Source: Dyella sp. A6 | Lineage (GTDB): Bacteria; Pseudomonadota; Gammaproteobacteria; Xanthomonadales; Rhodanobacteraceae | Reading direction: 5' to 3' | DNA length: 64,000 nt | NCBI RefSeq assembly: GCF_036320485.1 | Contig: NZ_CP132911.1 | Span: 1,116,001 to 1,180,000, forward strand | Shown here: piece after piece, positions 26,093 through 36,124 of the stretch | Numbering within the stretch: the first letter of the stretch is position 1 | Layout: each line of letters starts with the position of its first letter | The notes under the pieces: model-generated | Told to the model about the DNA's origin: nothing | The model's input: only the letters and a program-made list of their open reading frames with translations | Databases searched by the model: none | Translations under genes and position numbers: made by a program

Positions 26093-26779
26093 CCACACCG
26101 CGCGCGCCGCTGCACACCGCTTGCTGACGACGGCCGCTGTCACGTGCGGTCGACTGCTCTTGGTGCAACCCGTATCACGATCAGCCGGTCGCAGAACCGG
26201 CAGTTGATGCCGGGTGCACCAGGCTCACACCTATCGTCCCTGGCGCCCCCTTGCCGGAAGCCGATTCCAGTGGCCATGAACGATGGACGGTCGATGGCGT
26301 GACGGCACACACGAGCGATTGCGACAAAGTGGTGCTGGATAGCCACAGAATGGTGCAATGCAAAATGCTGGTCTAGGCGATCCGCTGGCGTGCCGTGGCA
26401 TGTCGATGTGCGCGGGAAATTTGTGCTTTATTGCGCATGCTTATGCGCGAATTTGCACAAGACTTCATCAATCTGTAACGGCAGGATGGAGTCGAGTCCA
26501 GGTACCTGTATTGCTGGTCTGCAGCATGAGTGGGGCTTAGGGGCCATTGGGCATTGCCCATTTGCCGGCGTCACGGGGTGTCGTCCGGCTTTCTCATGCA
26601 CTTGTCCATGCCGGGGAGCAAACCGGGATGGGCTCAAGGGGCACTCGGACAGTCGCGCAGTCTACAACGCCGGACTCGGCGGCAGCACAAGACGACGAAT
26701 TATCCAGAACCAGAAACGTGCGAAACCGCACGCATTCCGACACACATTGGGGTTGAGGCTCTCGGGAGGGCTTGGTGAT
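26093..26779. other. 687-base region without a supported gene; long leader of the receptor gene
   Basis: No convincing gene is seen. A weak minus-strand frame (26140-26358) is not supported. The plus strand has an AT-richer core near 26400-26480 with a large hairpin, a perfect palindrome TGGGCATTGCCCA at 26548-26560, and then the receptor start with GGAGG upstream. The length and structure suggest a regulated promoter and leader for the TonB-dependent receptor. Confidence 0.5.
26421..26460 (+). promoter_or_regulatory. Imperfect long hairpin in the receptor leader
   Basis: TTGTGC (26421) pairs with GCACAA (26455-26460), and inside it ATTGCGCAT (from about 26430) pairs with ATGCGCGAAT (26443-26452) with one bulged base. 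The apical loop is GCTT. This two-tier stem lies about 320 bases before the receptor start. It could be a protein operator, since the arms form a DNA palindrome, or an RNA element. No T run follows, so it is not a simple terminator. Confidence 0.4.
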
Positions 26780-29638
26780 ATGAAGAATGACGTGAACCGA
26801 TTGTCTTCGGCCCTTCGCCTCGCATTGGCGATGGGCATGATGACTGGTGCCTTTGGCGCATACGCGCAGACGACTTCTGACGGCACGACGACGGCGCCGA
26901 CCAAGTCGACCAGCGCACCGCCGAAGCCGAGTCAGGCCAAGCAGCTTACCGGTGTGACCGTCACCGGTTCGTTGCTGCGCCGTGTGGATACCGAGACCGC
27001 CAGCCCGGTGGTGACCGTCGACGCGAAGGCATTGGCGGACACGGGCAAGCCGACGCTGGGCCAGGTGCTGCAGCAACTGCCGAGTTTTGCCGGTACGGCT
27101 GCCAATACGTCCAATAACAGCAATGGCGGAGGCGTGGCCAGCCCGACCCTGGAAGGTGGCGATGGTGCGGCGCGTGTCTCGCTGCGCGGCCTCGGTTCCG
27201 GCCGTACGCTGGTGCTGATCGACGGCCAGCGCATGATCAATCCGGATCTGAACATGATTCCGGTCAACATGATCGAGCGGGTCGACGTGCTGGCCGAGGG
27301 CGCATCCACCGTGTACGGTTCGGACGCGATCGGCGGCGTCGTCAACGTCATTCTCAAGAAGCACTATCACGGCGTCGAAGCGACCGTGAACGATGGTGTG
27401 TCCAGCCATGGCGACGGCCAGCGGCATGGTTTCACCTTCACTGCCGGCGCCAATGGCGACAAGGGCAACATCGTCGTCGGCCTGAACTACAACAAGTACG
27501 ATCCCATCCTCGCCAGCCGCCGCAGTTTTTCGGCGCACCAGCTGTATCTTTACAGCGGCGGTCCGGTAGTGGCCGGCTCCTCCACAGTCCCCACCGGCTA
27601 CCTGCGTGTCCCCGCGTCCTATGCCAGTCGTTACGGCTGCAGTGCTAGTTCTTCCGGCACGATCAACCTGACCCGTGCTTCGGGTGACGGCAGCAGCCTC
27701 GGCGACTACCGCTGCTACAGCGGCAGCGACGCCTACAACTACAACGCCTTCAACTACATCGAAACGGCACAGGAGCGCATGGGCGCTTTCCTGAGCGGCC
27801 ATTACGACTTCAGCAGCAATGTCACGCTGTATGGCACGGTGCTCTACAACCACACCGATTCCAGCGGCCAGGACGCGCCCCCGGGCGTCTACGTGACCGA
27901 TGGCTGGAGCATCCCCGCCAGCAATCCGATCAATCCGTTCGGCGTGGATTTCTCATCGACCGGCTATACCTTCAAGACCCGCCTGAGCGGCCTGGGCACG
28001 CGTCTGCACACCTACAGCACGGACAACCTGGAGAGCGTGTTCGGCCTACGCGGCAACTATGGTCAGAGCACCTGGTCGTGGGACGCAAGCATCAACTACG
28101 GCTACTACAACCGCAGCCAGAAGGACTTCAACGAGATCAAGGTGTCCTCACTGCAATCCTTGATCGACAACGGGCTGAATCTGTTCGACCAGAACAATTC
28201 CGCGGTGGTTTCCCAGTTGCAGTCGGCCGCCGAAGGGGCGAAGTATCAGCTCGTGGACAGCCTGAAGCAGGCCCAGTTCACCAGTACCGGCGACCTGTGG
28301 GACCTGCCGGCCGGCACCGTCCAACTGTCCGCCGGCGCGCTGTACCGGCAGGAGGCGATGAACTACACGGTGACGCCCGACGCGGTGCTGAATACGTCGA
28401 CGCTGACCTGCAACCTGATCCAGGAAGCCTGCGGTTCTCCGGGACGGGGCAGCTACAACGTCAAGGAGGCCTTCGCGGAAAGCCTGGTCCCGCTGCTTTC
28501 CAATGTGCCGGGGGCCTACTCGCTGAACCTGGACCTGGGTATCCGCAGCTCGGACTACAGCACCAGCGGCACCACCACCGACAAGAAGATCGCGCTGGAA
28601 TGGCGGCCGATCTCCGACCTGCTGGTGCGCGGCACGGTTTCGCAGGTGTTCCGCTCGCCGAACCTCGACCAGTTGTACGACGGCGTGACCATTTCCAACC
28701 CCACCGTCAATGACCCCTGCGTGGGATTGACCGCGGCGCAGCTGGCCGCGCATCCCACGGCATGCGCCGGCGTGAACCCGGGCTACACCGGCGGTGCGAA
28801 CCTGCAGATCAATGCGTTGTACTCTGGCTCGCACGCCACCGGCGAAGCCTTGAAGCCCGAGCAGGGCAAGTCGGTCGACATCGGCTTCGTCTACAGCCCG
28901 AGCTGGCTCACCGGATTCTCGTCCAGCCTCGATTTCTGGCATATCTACCTGTACAACATGCTGACCAACCTGGCCGGTCAGACCGTGCTGGATTCGTGTT
29001 ACGCCAATGCGTCCAGCCCGTACTGCTCGTACATCCACCGCTACGCGAGCACCAGCACGAACGCCGGCGACATCAACTACATCAATGCGCCGGTCGTTAA
29101 CCTGGGCAATCTCAGCACCACCGGTATCGACTTCACCTCGAGCTACCGCATTCCGCACTTCAACCTAGGCGGCTACGATCCGGGTTACTTCAAGCTGGGC
29201 CTGAACACGACCTACCTGGCGACCTACAAGAACGACGCCACGCCGAACGAGCCGGGTGCTTCGGTCACCAACTATGCCGGCACGTACTCGCAGCAGTTCG
29301 GCAACCTGACGCGCTGGCGCGGCACCCTGACCGTGGACTGGGCGAAGGGTCACTGGGACGCACAGTGGCAGGCCCGCTACATTCACAGCGGCACCAACCT
29401 CAATGCCTACGCAGATACCGGCGCCAGCTCGGGCTACGCCTCGGTGCTGTACCACTCGATCCAGGTGGGCTACCAGTTGCCCAAGAAGTACCACACCCGG
29501 TTCGACGTAGGCGTCGACAACCTCTCCAACAAGATCCCGCCGCTGATGTACCAGAACGGCTCGGACTACAACGTGGACACCTCGACCTACGACACGATCG
29601 GCCGCTATTTCTGGGCGCGGGTCACCGTGAAGTTCTAA
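26780..29638 (+). CDS. TonB-dependent outer membrane receptor
   Basis: 952 residues from ATG 26780 (GGGAGG about 10 bases upstream); a longer frame upstream lacks a good start. A signal peptide (about 1-30) and Pro/Thr-rich linker precede a TonB box-like LTGVTVTGS. The plug domain follows (about 60-190; RVSLRGLGSGRTLVLIDGQR, VYGSDAIGGVVNVILKK). The long beta-barrel ends in WARVTVKF, with the terminal Phe required by the outer-membrane assembly machinery. It takes up a large substrate with TonB energy. The ligand is unknown. The TPR-sulfotransferase gene follows on the same strand. Confidence 0.93.
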   Translation: MKNDVNRLSSALRLALAMGMMTGAFGAYAQTTSDGTTTAPTKSTSAPPKPSQAKQLTGVTVTGSLLRRVDTETASPVVTVDAKALADTGKPTLGQVLQQLPSFAGTAANTSNNSNGGGVASPTLEGGDGAARVSLRGLGSGRTLVLIDGQRMINPDLNMIPVNMIERVDVLAEGASTVYGSDAIGGVVNVILKKHYHGVEATVNDGVSSHGDGQRHGFTFTAGANGDKGNIVVGLNYNKYDPILASRRSFSAHQLYLYSGGPVVAGSSTVPTGYLRVPASYASRYGCSASSSGTINLTRASGDGSSLGDYRCYSGSDAYNYNAFNYIETAQERMGAFLSGHYDFSSNVTLYGTVLYNHTDSSGQDAPPGVYVTDGWSIPASNPINPFGVDFSSTGYTFKTRLSGLGTRLHTYSTDNLESVFGLRGNYGQSTWSWDASINYGYYNRSQKDFNEIKVSSLQSLIDNGLNLFDQNNSAVVSQLQSAAEGAKYQLVDSLKQAQFTSTGDLWDLPAGTVQLSAGALYRQEAMNYTVTPDAVLNTSTLTCNLIQEACGSPGRGSYNVKEAFAESLVPLLSNVPGAYSLNLDLGIRSSDYSTSGTTTDKKIALEWRPISDLLVRGTVSQVFRSPNLDQLYDGVTISNPTVNDPCVGLTAAQLAAHPTACAGVNPGYTGGANLQINALYSGSHATGEALKPEQGKSVDIGFVYSPSWLTGFSSSLDFWHIYLYNMLTNLAGQTVLDSCYANASSPYCSYIHRYASTSTNAGDINYINAPVVNLGNLSTTGIDFTSSYRIPHFNLGGYDPGYFKLGLNTTYLATYKNDATPNEPGASVTNYAGTYSQQFGNLTRWRGTLTVDWAKGHWDAQWQARYIHSGTNLNAYADTGASSGYASVLYHSIQVGYQLPKKYHTRFDVGVDNLSNKIPPLMYQNGSDYNVDTSTYDTIGRYFWARVTVKF

Positions 29639-29657
29639 GTCGAAGTACTTGATGGAT

Positions 29658-29690
29658 GAAGGGCGCCGCGGGATGCTTGCGGCGCTCTTC
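29658..29690 (+). promoter_or_regulatory. GC-rich hairpin between receptor and sulfotransferase genes
   Basis: A 12-bp stem, GAAGGGCGCCGC with GCGGCGCTCTTC (one G-T pair), closes a 9-base loop 20 bases after the receptor stop. There is no T run downstream, so it may be a 3' end stabiliser or partial attenuator that lowers expression of the second gene, rather than a full terminator. Confidence 0.45.
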
Positions 29691-29713
29691 GATCCTCTGG
29701 AGTCGTTCCCGTC

Positions 29714-31585
29714 ATGACCGATTCTTCCTCCGCGTCCGCCGCCATGCCGGCACGCATGCTGGAGGCTTACCGGCACGGTGAACTCGACCGTGTCGTCGAG
29801 CTTGGTCGCCAGGTGCGCGCCGGTGGACGTTTCGATGAGGAAACCGAGCTGCTGCTGGGGCTGGCCGAGCACGCCAGCGGGCACGTGCATGCGGCGATCA
29901 CCACCTTCCGGGCACTGACCGCGGCGCAGCCTGGCGTTTTCGAATACTGGAACAACCTTGGCCAGGTACTGCGGCAGGCCGGCGAAAGCGGCGAGGCGGA
30001 AGCCGCCTTGCGGCAGGCCTGCCAACTGGCGCCGAGGGACGCCGAGCTGTGGTTCAACCTAGGCCTGCTGTACCTGCAGCAGCATCGCTGGCTGCCTGCA
30101 CGCGAGGCCTTGCTGGAGGCGGCCAACCTGGTGCCCGGCTTCATCGAGGCACGCCTGCAGGCTGCCTACGTCTGCCATGTCTGTGGTGACAGTGCCAGCG
30201 TGGAGGCGCTGCTGGCTGACGCACATGCGTGGCCGCCACTGGCTGCCGACGATGCCTTGCGCCTGTCCGGCATGCTGTCGGCCTGCGGTCGCTGGCAGGT
30301 GGCTCTGGACGTGCTCCAGCGGGCCTTGCCGCCGGCGCCGGACGAAGCACCGCCCATAGCGCTGCGCATGCTGGCGCATCAGGTGTTGCTGCACGAGCGC
30401 GGCAACCGTCTGGCGCAGGCCCGCGAGTACCTTGCACGCTTGCCGTTGGCCGCACTGGATGCATTGCCTGCAAGTGCGCTGCACGCGCGTCTGGACGGCT
30501 GGAACGCGCATGCGGTCATGGCGATGCGCGAGCGCGATTACCCGGTGGCGGCAGCCCGCTATCGGCAGGTGCTCGAACACGCAGCGGATGCCGAGACCAC
30601 GGCGACAGCGGGCTTCGGCCTGGCTGCGGCATGCGACAAGCAGGGCAGCTACGCCGAAGCCTGGCAGGCCCTGCAAGGAGCACATGCCGCGCAGGTGTCG
30701 ATCGCCACCGAAACTGTGCCGGCACTGCTCGAACCCGGCAGTCGCCCACTCGACATGCAGGAACACCCGGTCGATCGCCATGCCTATGCGGCCTGGCGCA
30801 CGCTACGTGCGCCGGACAGCCCGCAGAGCCCGGTGTTCGTGGTGGGCTTCCCCCGTTCCGGCACGACCCTGCTGGAGCAGATGATCGACGCCCATCCGGC
30901 GTTCCTTTCCATGGACGAACGCCCGTTCGTGCACGAACTGACCCAGCGCATGGAGCAGGCCGGGCAGGCGTACCCCGGCGCGTTGGCCGATCTGGGGCAG
31001 GCCGACGTCGACCAGCTTCGTGCCGTGTATGCCGGCATGGTGGCTGGCGTGGTGCCTGATCTCGGCCAGCGGCGGCTGGTCGACAAGAATCCGCTGAACA
31101 TGCTGTGTCTGCCGATGATCATGCGGCTGTTTCCCGATGCGCGCATCATCCTGTGCCTGCGGCACCCCTGCGACGTGCTGCTGAGCTGCTACATGCAGGT
31201 GTTCCGCTCGCCGCCGTTCATGGCGATGTGTTCGTCGCTGCAGCGGCTGGCCGAAGGGTATGCGCTGGCCTTCGAGAAATGGTTCCGCCACGTTGAGGTA
31301 TTCGCGCCGCATATCCTCGAATGGCGCTACGAGTCGGTGGTCACGCGATTCGACGACCAGGTGGTTCGGCTGGGCGATTTCCTCGGTGTGCAGGACAGCT
31401 CGGCGATGGCGGGTTTTGCTGAACATGCACATGCCAAGGGGTTCATCAGCACGCCCAGCTATGCCCAGGTTACCGAGGGTATCAATGCGCGCGGGATCGG
31501 TCGCTGGCAGGCCTACCGCCAGCACTTCGAGCCGGTGTTGCCGATACTGCAGCCATGGCTGCAGCGACTGGGCTACATGACCTGA
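29714..31585 (+). CDS. Tetratricopeptide repeat protein with C-terminal sulfotransferase domain
   Basis: 623 residues. About 350 N-terminal residues form TPR-like helical repeats (GVFEYWNNLGQVLRQAGESG, DAELWFNLGLLYLQQHRW). The C-terminal sulfotransferase domain has the PAPS 5'-phosphosulfate loop FPRSGTT (PRSGTT at 380-385) and the 3'-phosphate region CLRHPCDVLLSCYMQ near 475-490. There is no signal peptide, so it is probably cytoplasmic. The family moves sulfate from PAPS to hydroxyls; the TPR part suggests a protein or peptide substrate. It sits 75 bases after a TonB receptor. Confidence 0.88.
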   Translation: MTDSSSASAAMPARMLEAYRHGELDRVVELGRQVRAGGRFDEETELLLGLAEHASGHVHAAITTFRALTAAQPGVFEYWNNLGQVLRQAGESGEAEAALRQACQLAPRDAELWFNLGLLYLQQHRWLPAREALLEAANLVPGFIEARLQAAYVCHVCGDSASVEALLADAHAWPPLAADDALRLSGMLSACGRWQVALDVLQRALPPAPDEAPPIALRMLAHQVLLHERGNRLAQAREYLARLPLAALDALPASALHARLDGWNAHAVMAMRERDYPVAAARYRQVLEHAADAETTATAGFGLAAACDKQGSYAEAWQALQGAHAAQVSIATETVPALLEPGSRPLDMQEHPVDRHAYAAWRTLRAPDSPQSPVFVVGFPRSGTTLLEQMIDAHPAFLSMDERPFVHELTQRMEQAGQAYPGALADLGQADVDQLRAVYAGMVAGVVPDLGQRRLVDKNPLNMLCLPMIMRLFPDARIILCLRHPCDVLLSCYMQVFRSPPFMAMCSSLQRLAEGYALAFEKWFRHVEVFAPHILEWRYESVVTRFDDQVVRLGDFLGVQDSSAMAGFAEHAHAKGFISTPSYAQVTEGINARGIGRWQAYRQHFEPVLPILQPWLQRLGYMT

Positions 31586-31638
31586 TCCATCCCGCTGCGG
31601 GTCTGCATCGCCTGCGGCACCGGTTTGGCGGCGACCGC

Positions 31639-34600
31639 TCAGCTCGGCCGTCGCGCGCCCAGCAGCACTAGCACTTCCTGCGCGCTGCGGATGCGTTCGC
31701 TGGCGCCCGGCAGGTCGAGCGTCACGCGCAGCTTGTCCTGGCCCTCCAGCTTGTACACGCGCGGCAGCTGCTGGATCAGGCGGATGATCGCCATCGGCTC
31801 GATCTCCGGCTTGTCGCGGAACAGGATGCGGCCGCCAGTGGGGCCGAAATCCAGCTTGCGGATGCCCAGCGGCGTGGCCATCAGCTTGAGCGCGGACAGC
31901 GCGAACAGCGTTTTGGTGGGTTCGGGCAGCAGGCCGAAGCGGTCGATCATCTCCACCTGCAGGTCGCGCAGCTGGTCGTCATTGCGCGCGCTGGCAATGC
32001 GCTTGTACAGCGTCAGGCGCGCGTGCACGTCGGGCAGGTAGTCGTCCGGAATCAGCGCGGGCAGGTGAAGCTCGACCTCGGTTTCGTGTTCCGACGACAG
32101 GTCGAAGTCGGGCACCTTGCCGCTCTTCAGTGCACGCACGGCACGGTCCAGCAGTTCGGTGTAGAGGCCGAAGCCGATCTCCTGGATCTGGCCGGACTGC
32201 TCGTCGCCCAGCAGTTCGCCCGCACCGCGGATTTCCAGGTCGTGCGTGGCCAGGGTAAAGCCGGCGCCCAGTTCTTCCAGCGAGGCCAGCGCCTCGAGGC
32301 GTTTTTCGGCGTCGGCGGTGATCGCCTTGCGGTCGGGCACGATCAGGTAGGCGTAGGCGCGGTGGTGCGAGCGTCCCACGCGGCCGCGCAGCTGGTGCAG
32401 CTGGGCCAGGCCAAAGCGGTCGGCGCGGTCGATGATGATGGTGTTTGCGGTGGGAATGTCGATGCCGGTCTCGATGATGGTGGTGCACACCAGCACGTTG
32501 AACCGCTGGCGATGGAAGTCCGCCATCACCCGTTCCAGTTCGCGTTCGGCCATCTGGCCGTGGGCCACGCCGATGCGCGCTTCGGGAATCAGCTCCTCCA
32601 GTTCGCGCACGGTGCGTTCGATGCTCTGCACCTCGTTGTGCAGGAAATACACCTGGCCGCCGCGCTGCAGCTCGCGCTGGAACGCCTCGCGGATGGTGGC
32701 CGGGTCCCATGCCGAGATGAAGGTGCGCACCGCCATGCGATGGGCGGGCGGGGTAGTGATCAGCGACAGGTCGCGCAGGCCGCTCATCGCCATGTTCAGC
32801 GTGCGCGGGATCGGCGTGGCGGTCATGGTCAGCAGGTCCACTTCGGCGCGCAGCTTCTTCAGCTGCTCCTTCTGGCGCACGCCGAAACGCTGCTCTTCGT
32901 CCACCACCACCAGACCCAGGTTCTTGAACTTGATGTCCGGCTGCAGCAGCTTGTGGGTGCCCACGATCACGTCGATCTGGCCGTCGGCCAGGCGCTTCAG
33001 CGCATCGTTCACTTCCTTGCCGGACTTGAAGCGCGACAGCACGTCCACCTTCACCGGCCAGTCGGCGAAGCGGTCGGCGAAGTTGCGGTAGTGCTGCTGG
33101 GCCAGCAGGGTGGTGGGCACCAGCACCGCCACCTGCTTGCCGGCGGTGGCCGCGGCGAACGCGGCGCGTAGCGCCACCTCGGTCTTGCCGAAGCCGACGT
33201 CGCCGCAGATCACGCGGTCCATCGCGCGCGGTGCGGCCAGGTCGCCCAGCACGGCGTCGATCGCCTGCTCCTGGTCGGGCGTTTCCTCGAACGGGAAGCT
33301 GGCGCCGAATTCCTCCACCAGTTGGCGGTCGATGCTCAGCGACTGGCCGCCGCGTGCCTCGCGCTGGGCGTAGATCGCCAGCAGTTCGGCGGCGACGTCA
33401 CGGACCTTCTCGGCGGCCTTCTTGCGCGCGCGTTCCCAGGCGTCGCCGCCCAGCGAATGCAGCGGCGCCAGTTCGGGCGCAGTGCCGGAATAGCGGCTGA
33501 CCAGGCCAAGCTGAGCCACTGGCACATAGAGCTTGTCGCCTTTGGCGTACTCGATGATCAGGAACTCGCCCTGCATCCCGCCCAGCTCCATCGACTCCAG
33601 GCCCTGGTAGCGGCCCACGCCATGGTCGACGTGCACGATGGGCGAGCCGACCGACAGCTCGGTGAGGTCGCGGATGATGGTGTCCGGGTCGCGCGCCGCA
33701 CCGCGCCGCTTGCGCCGCTCGGTACGCACGCGTTCGCCGAACAGCTCGCGTTCGGTGAGCACGGTAAGCACGGGCTTGCCGAGCGCGAAGCCCTGCTCGA
33801 GCGGTGCGATGGTGATGGCGAAGCGTGTTGCTGCGTCGCTATCTCTTCCCAGGAAGACGGCCCAGGTATCGACGCTGTCCGGCTTCAGGCCTGCACCCGC
33901 CAGTGTTTCCAGCAGCGCCTCGCGCCGGCCTGCCGAGTCGGCGGCGATAAGCACACGTCCCGGATAGCTTTCCAGGAAGTGGCGCAGCGAGGTGCCGGGT
34001 TCCTCGCCCTTGCGGTTGAGCGGCAGTTCGGGCGCAGGCAGGGTGCCGATGTCCACAACGTGGGCATGGCCGGGTTCCACCACTTCGACGCGCGGGCGCC
34101 TGTTCAGTTGTTCGCGCAACTGCTCGGGCGACAGGTACAGCTCGGCAGGTGGCAACACCGGGCGCTCGATGTCGTGCGCACGCTGGTCGTAGCGGTCGGC
34201 AGTCTGTGTCCAGAATGCTTCGCTGGCTTCGCCCGCGCCTTCGCCCAGCACGAACAGCGCGTCGTCGGCGAGGTAGTCGAAAAGCGTGGCGGTGCCGGTT
34301 TGTACGCCGCCTGCATCGGAAGACCCGGGGAAGAACAGCGGCAGGTAGTACTCGATGCCGCCGGGGGTGACGCCTTCCTTCATGTCTTGGTAGAGCGGAC
34401 AACGGCGCACGTCGATGGGGAAGCGTTCGCGCAGGCGGTTGCGGAATTCCTTGGCGGCGTCGCCGGTCAGTGGAAATTCGCGCGCGGGCAGCAGTTCGAC
34501 CTTGTCCACCGTGTGCTGCGAGCGCTGGGTTTCCGGATCAAAGCTGCGGATCGAATCCACTTCGTCGTCGAACAACTCGATGCGGTACGGCTCGGCGGCA

Positions 34601-35130
34601 CCCATCGGGAAAATGTCGATCAGCGCGCCACGCACGGCGAAGTCGCCCGGCTCGGCCACCTGCGGCACGTTGCGGTAGCCCGAGGATTCCAGCCGGCGCT
34701 GTTCAGCGGCCAGGTCGAACTTCTGGCCCTTCGACACCACTAGGCCGGAGCCGGTGATGTGCGTGCGTGGCGCGATGCGCTGCATCAGCGTGGCCACCGG
34801 CACCACCAGCACGCCGCGCTTCACGTTCGGCAGGCGGTACAGCGTGGAGATGCGTTGCGAGACGATCTCCGGGTGCGGGCTGAACACGTCGTAGGGCAGG
34901 GTTTCCCAGTCGGGGAAGTGCAGCACCGGCAGTTCGCCGGCGAAGATCCGCAGCTCATCCTCCAGTGCCGATGCCCGCTGGGTGTCGCGCGTGACGGCGA
35001 CCATCAGCCCCTGGTGCGAGCGCGCCGCCTCGGCGATCAGCAACGCGCGCGCCGAACCGTGCGGCGGGGTCCAGTAACGGCGTTGTTTCGAGGTGGTGGG
35101 AAGCGGAGGGTGTGGAATCGTGTTCGGCAT
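31639..35130 (-). CDS. mfd: Transcription-repair coupling factor Mfd
   Basis: 1163 residues, normal length. N-terminal UvrB-like domain (LHFPDWETLPYDVFSPH), RNA polymerase-interacting domain (GSPIVHVDHGVGRYQGL), then the SF2 translocase with Walker A GDVGFGKTEVALRAA, DEEQRFG (DEEQ box) and TATPIPRTL. The C-terminal TRCF domain ends the protein. Mfd removes stalled RNA polymerase and recruits UvrA to transcribed-strand damage. It is convergent with the sulfotransferase gene. Confidence 0.97.
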   Translation of the reverse strand: MPNTIPHPPLPTTSKQRRYWTPPHGSARALLIAEAARSHQGLMVAVTRDTQRASALEDELRIFAGELPVLHFPDWETLPYDVFSPHPEIVSQRISTLYRLPNVKRGVLVVPVATLMQRIAPRTHITGSGLVVSKGQKFDLAAEQRRLESSGYRNVPQVAEPGDFAVRGALIDIFPMGAAEPYRIELFDDEVDSIRSFDPETQRSQHTVDKVELLPAREFPLTGDAAKEFRNRLRERFPIDVRRCPLYQDMKEGVTPGGIEYYLPLFFPGSSDAGGVQTGTATLFDYLADDALFVLGEGAGEASEAFWTQTADRYDQRAHDIERPVLPPAELYLSPEQLREQLNRRPRVEVVEPGHAHVVDIGTLPAPELPLNRKGEEPGTSLRHFLESYPGRVLIAADSAGRREALLETLAGAGLKPDSVDTWAVFLGRDSDAATRFAITIAPLEQGFALGKPVLTVLTERELFGERVRTERRKRRGAARDPDTIIRDLTELSVGSPIVHVDHGVGRYQGLESMELGGMQGEFLIIEYAKGDKLYVPVAQLGLVSRYSGTAPELAPLHSLGGDAWERARKKAAEKVRDVAAELLAIYAQREARGGQSLSIDRQLVEEFGASFPFEETPDQEQAIDAVLGDLAAPRAMDRVICGDVGFGKTEVALRAAFAAATAGKQVAVLVPTTLLAQQHYRNFADRFADWPVKVDVLSRFKSGKEVNDALKRLADGQIDVIVGTHKLLQPDIKFKNLGLVVVDEEQRFGVRQKEQLKKLRAEVDLLTMTATPIPRTLNMAMSGLRDLSLITTPPAHRMAVRTFISAWDPATIREAFQRELQRGGQVYFLHNEVQSIERTVRELEELIPEARIGVAHGQMAERELERVMADFHRQRFNVLVCTTIIETGIDIPTANTIIIDRADRFGLAQLHQLRGRVGRSHHRAYAYLIVPDRKAITADAEKRLEALASLEELGAGFTLATHDLEIRGAGELLGDEQSGQIQEIGFGLYTELLDRAVRALKSGKVPDFDLSSEHETEVELHLPALIPDDYLPDVHARLTLYKRIASARNDDQLRDLQVEMIDRFGLLPEPTKTLFALSALKLMATPLGIRKLDFGPTGGRILFRDKPEIEPMAIIRLIQQLPRVYKLEGQDKLRVTLDLPGASERIRSAQEVLVLLGARRPS

Positions 35131-35237
35131 GGAGACGCGCTGGCGTGACGCGGCCGGATGCCGCGTGGAAAGCGCACAAGTCTAACGCGATCCGGTTACG
35201 AGGCCTTCTCGTTGTATCGGGCGCGCCCCGGCAGCGC

Positions 35238-35843
35238 TTACAGCGTCAGCGTAATCAGCGCAGTGCCCGGTTCGTCCGGCATCATCCGCTTGGTGAAGCC
35301 CAGCTCGCGGCACAGTTCGAGCATTGGCCGGTTTTCCATCAGCACGTAGCCCCACAGCTCGACCAGCTCGCGGCGCCGGCAGTCGGCCACCAGGTGCTGC
35401 ATCAGCAATGCGCCCAGGCCACGGCGGCTCCACGCGTGCTCCACCAGCACCGAGAACTCGGCGCTGCGGGTGGCCTCGTCCACGTAGATGCGCCCGACGC
35501 CACGCATTTCCGCGGGCTTCTCCGACTCGTCCATCAGCACATAGGCGTTTTCGCTGGCGGGGTCGATCCGGCACAGCCGTTGTGCCATCGGTGTGGGCAG
35601 CTCGGACATGGCGTGCAGGAAGCGGCGCCGGATGTCTTCCGGCGACAGGCGGGTAAAACAGCGCTGCATCGCGGCCACGTCGCCCGGCTCGATCGCACGC
35701 AGCAGCAGTTCGCGGTTGTCGCGGGTGCGTACCCGCTCGTTGCGGCCGCTGCGGGTGACCTGCGGACGCGCGAAGCGTTCGCGGCTGGGTGGCGGCAGCG
35801 TGGCGTGGCTGTAGGGGGCGGGGAAGTCGATGGCGGCGATCAT
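35238..35843 (-). CDS. GNAT-family N-acetyltransferase
   Basis: 201 residues from ATG 35843. An ATG at 35903 would sit only about 9 bases after a plausible start point and has no ribosome site. Domain features: LLLRAIEPGDVAAMQRCFTR, then EFSVLVEHAWSRRGLGALLM with the acetyl-CoA loop, and MENRPMLELCRELGF. It resembles the acetyltransferase module found in Pat-type protein acetylases, but the acceptor is unknown. It lies upstream of mfd on the same strand. Confidence 0.85.
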   Translation of the reverse strand: MIAAIDFPAPYSHATLPPPSRERFARPQVTRSGRNERVRTRDNRELLLRAIEPGDVAAMQRCFTRLSPEDIRRRFLHAMSELPTPMAQRLCRIDPASENAYVLMDESEKPAEMRGVGRIYVDEATRSAEFSVLVEHAWSRRGLGALLMQHLVADCRRRELVELWGYVLMENRPMLELCRELGFTKRMMPDEPGTALITLTL

Positions 35844-35918
35844 GGCTGGAGTCCAGCTTTCCGTACGTATGCGTATTGTGTGCTTTGCAACATGATTTTT
35901 CAATCATGGATTAGCCAG

Positions 35919-35924
35919 ATTATA
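35919..35924 (-). promoter_or_regulatory. Candidate -10 element for the GNAT gene
   Basis: On the minus strand TATAAT occurs at 35924-35919 within GCGTATAATC, about 75 bases before the chosen GNAT start. The expected -35 position shows only TCAGCA, a weak match. It is a candidate, and the perfect -10 in a high-GC region is its main support. Confidence 0.35.
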
Positions 35925-36124
35925 CGCGGCATTGAGCCGCATGCTGAGCTTGTATGACGGCTTTGCATGCTGCGATACAGCATCATGGGACGCGGCTCAC
36001 GTCGCCAGGCGACGGCGCGGCTGGTTGCAGCCTGCTTGTCGTCCGGCGATTACACTGCCGGCGCAGTTACCTCGGCGTGAGCAGGGCGGCGCGAATGCGG
36101 GCGGTGGCGTGACAGCCATGTCGC

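Noticed and set aside
26140-26358. Minus-strand frame of 72 codons with a CRFC motif
   Set aside because: Only mildly protein-like, no ribosome site, not AT-rich like the other remnants; kept as non-coding.
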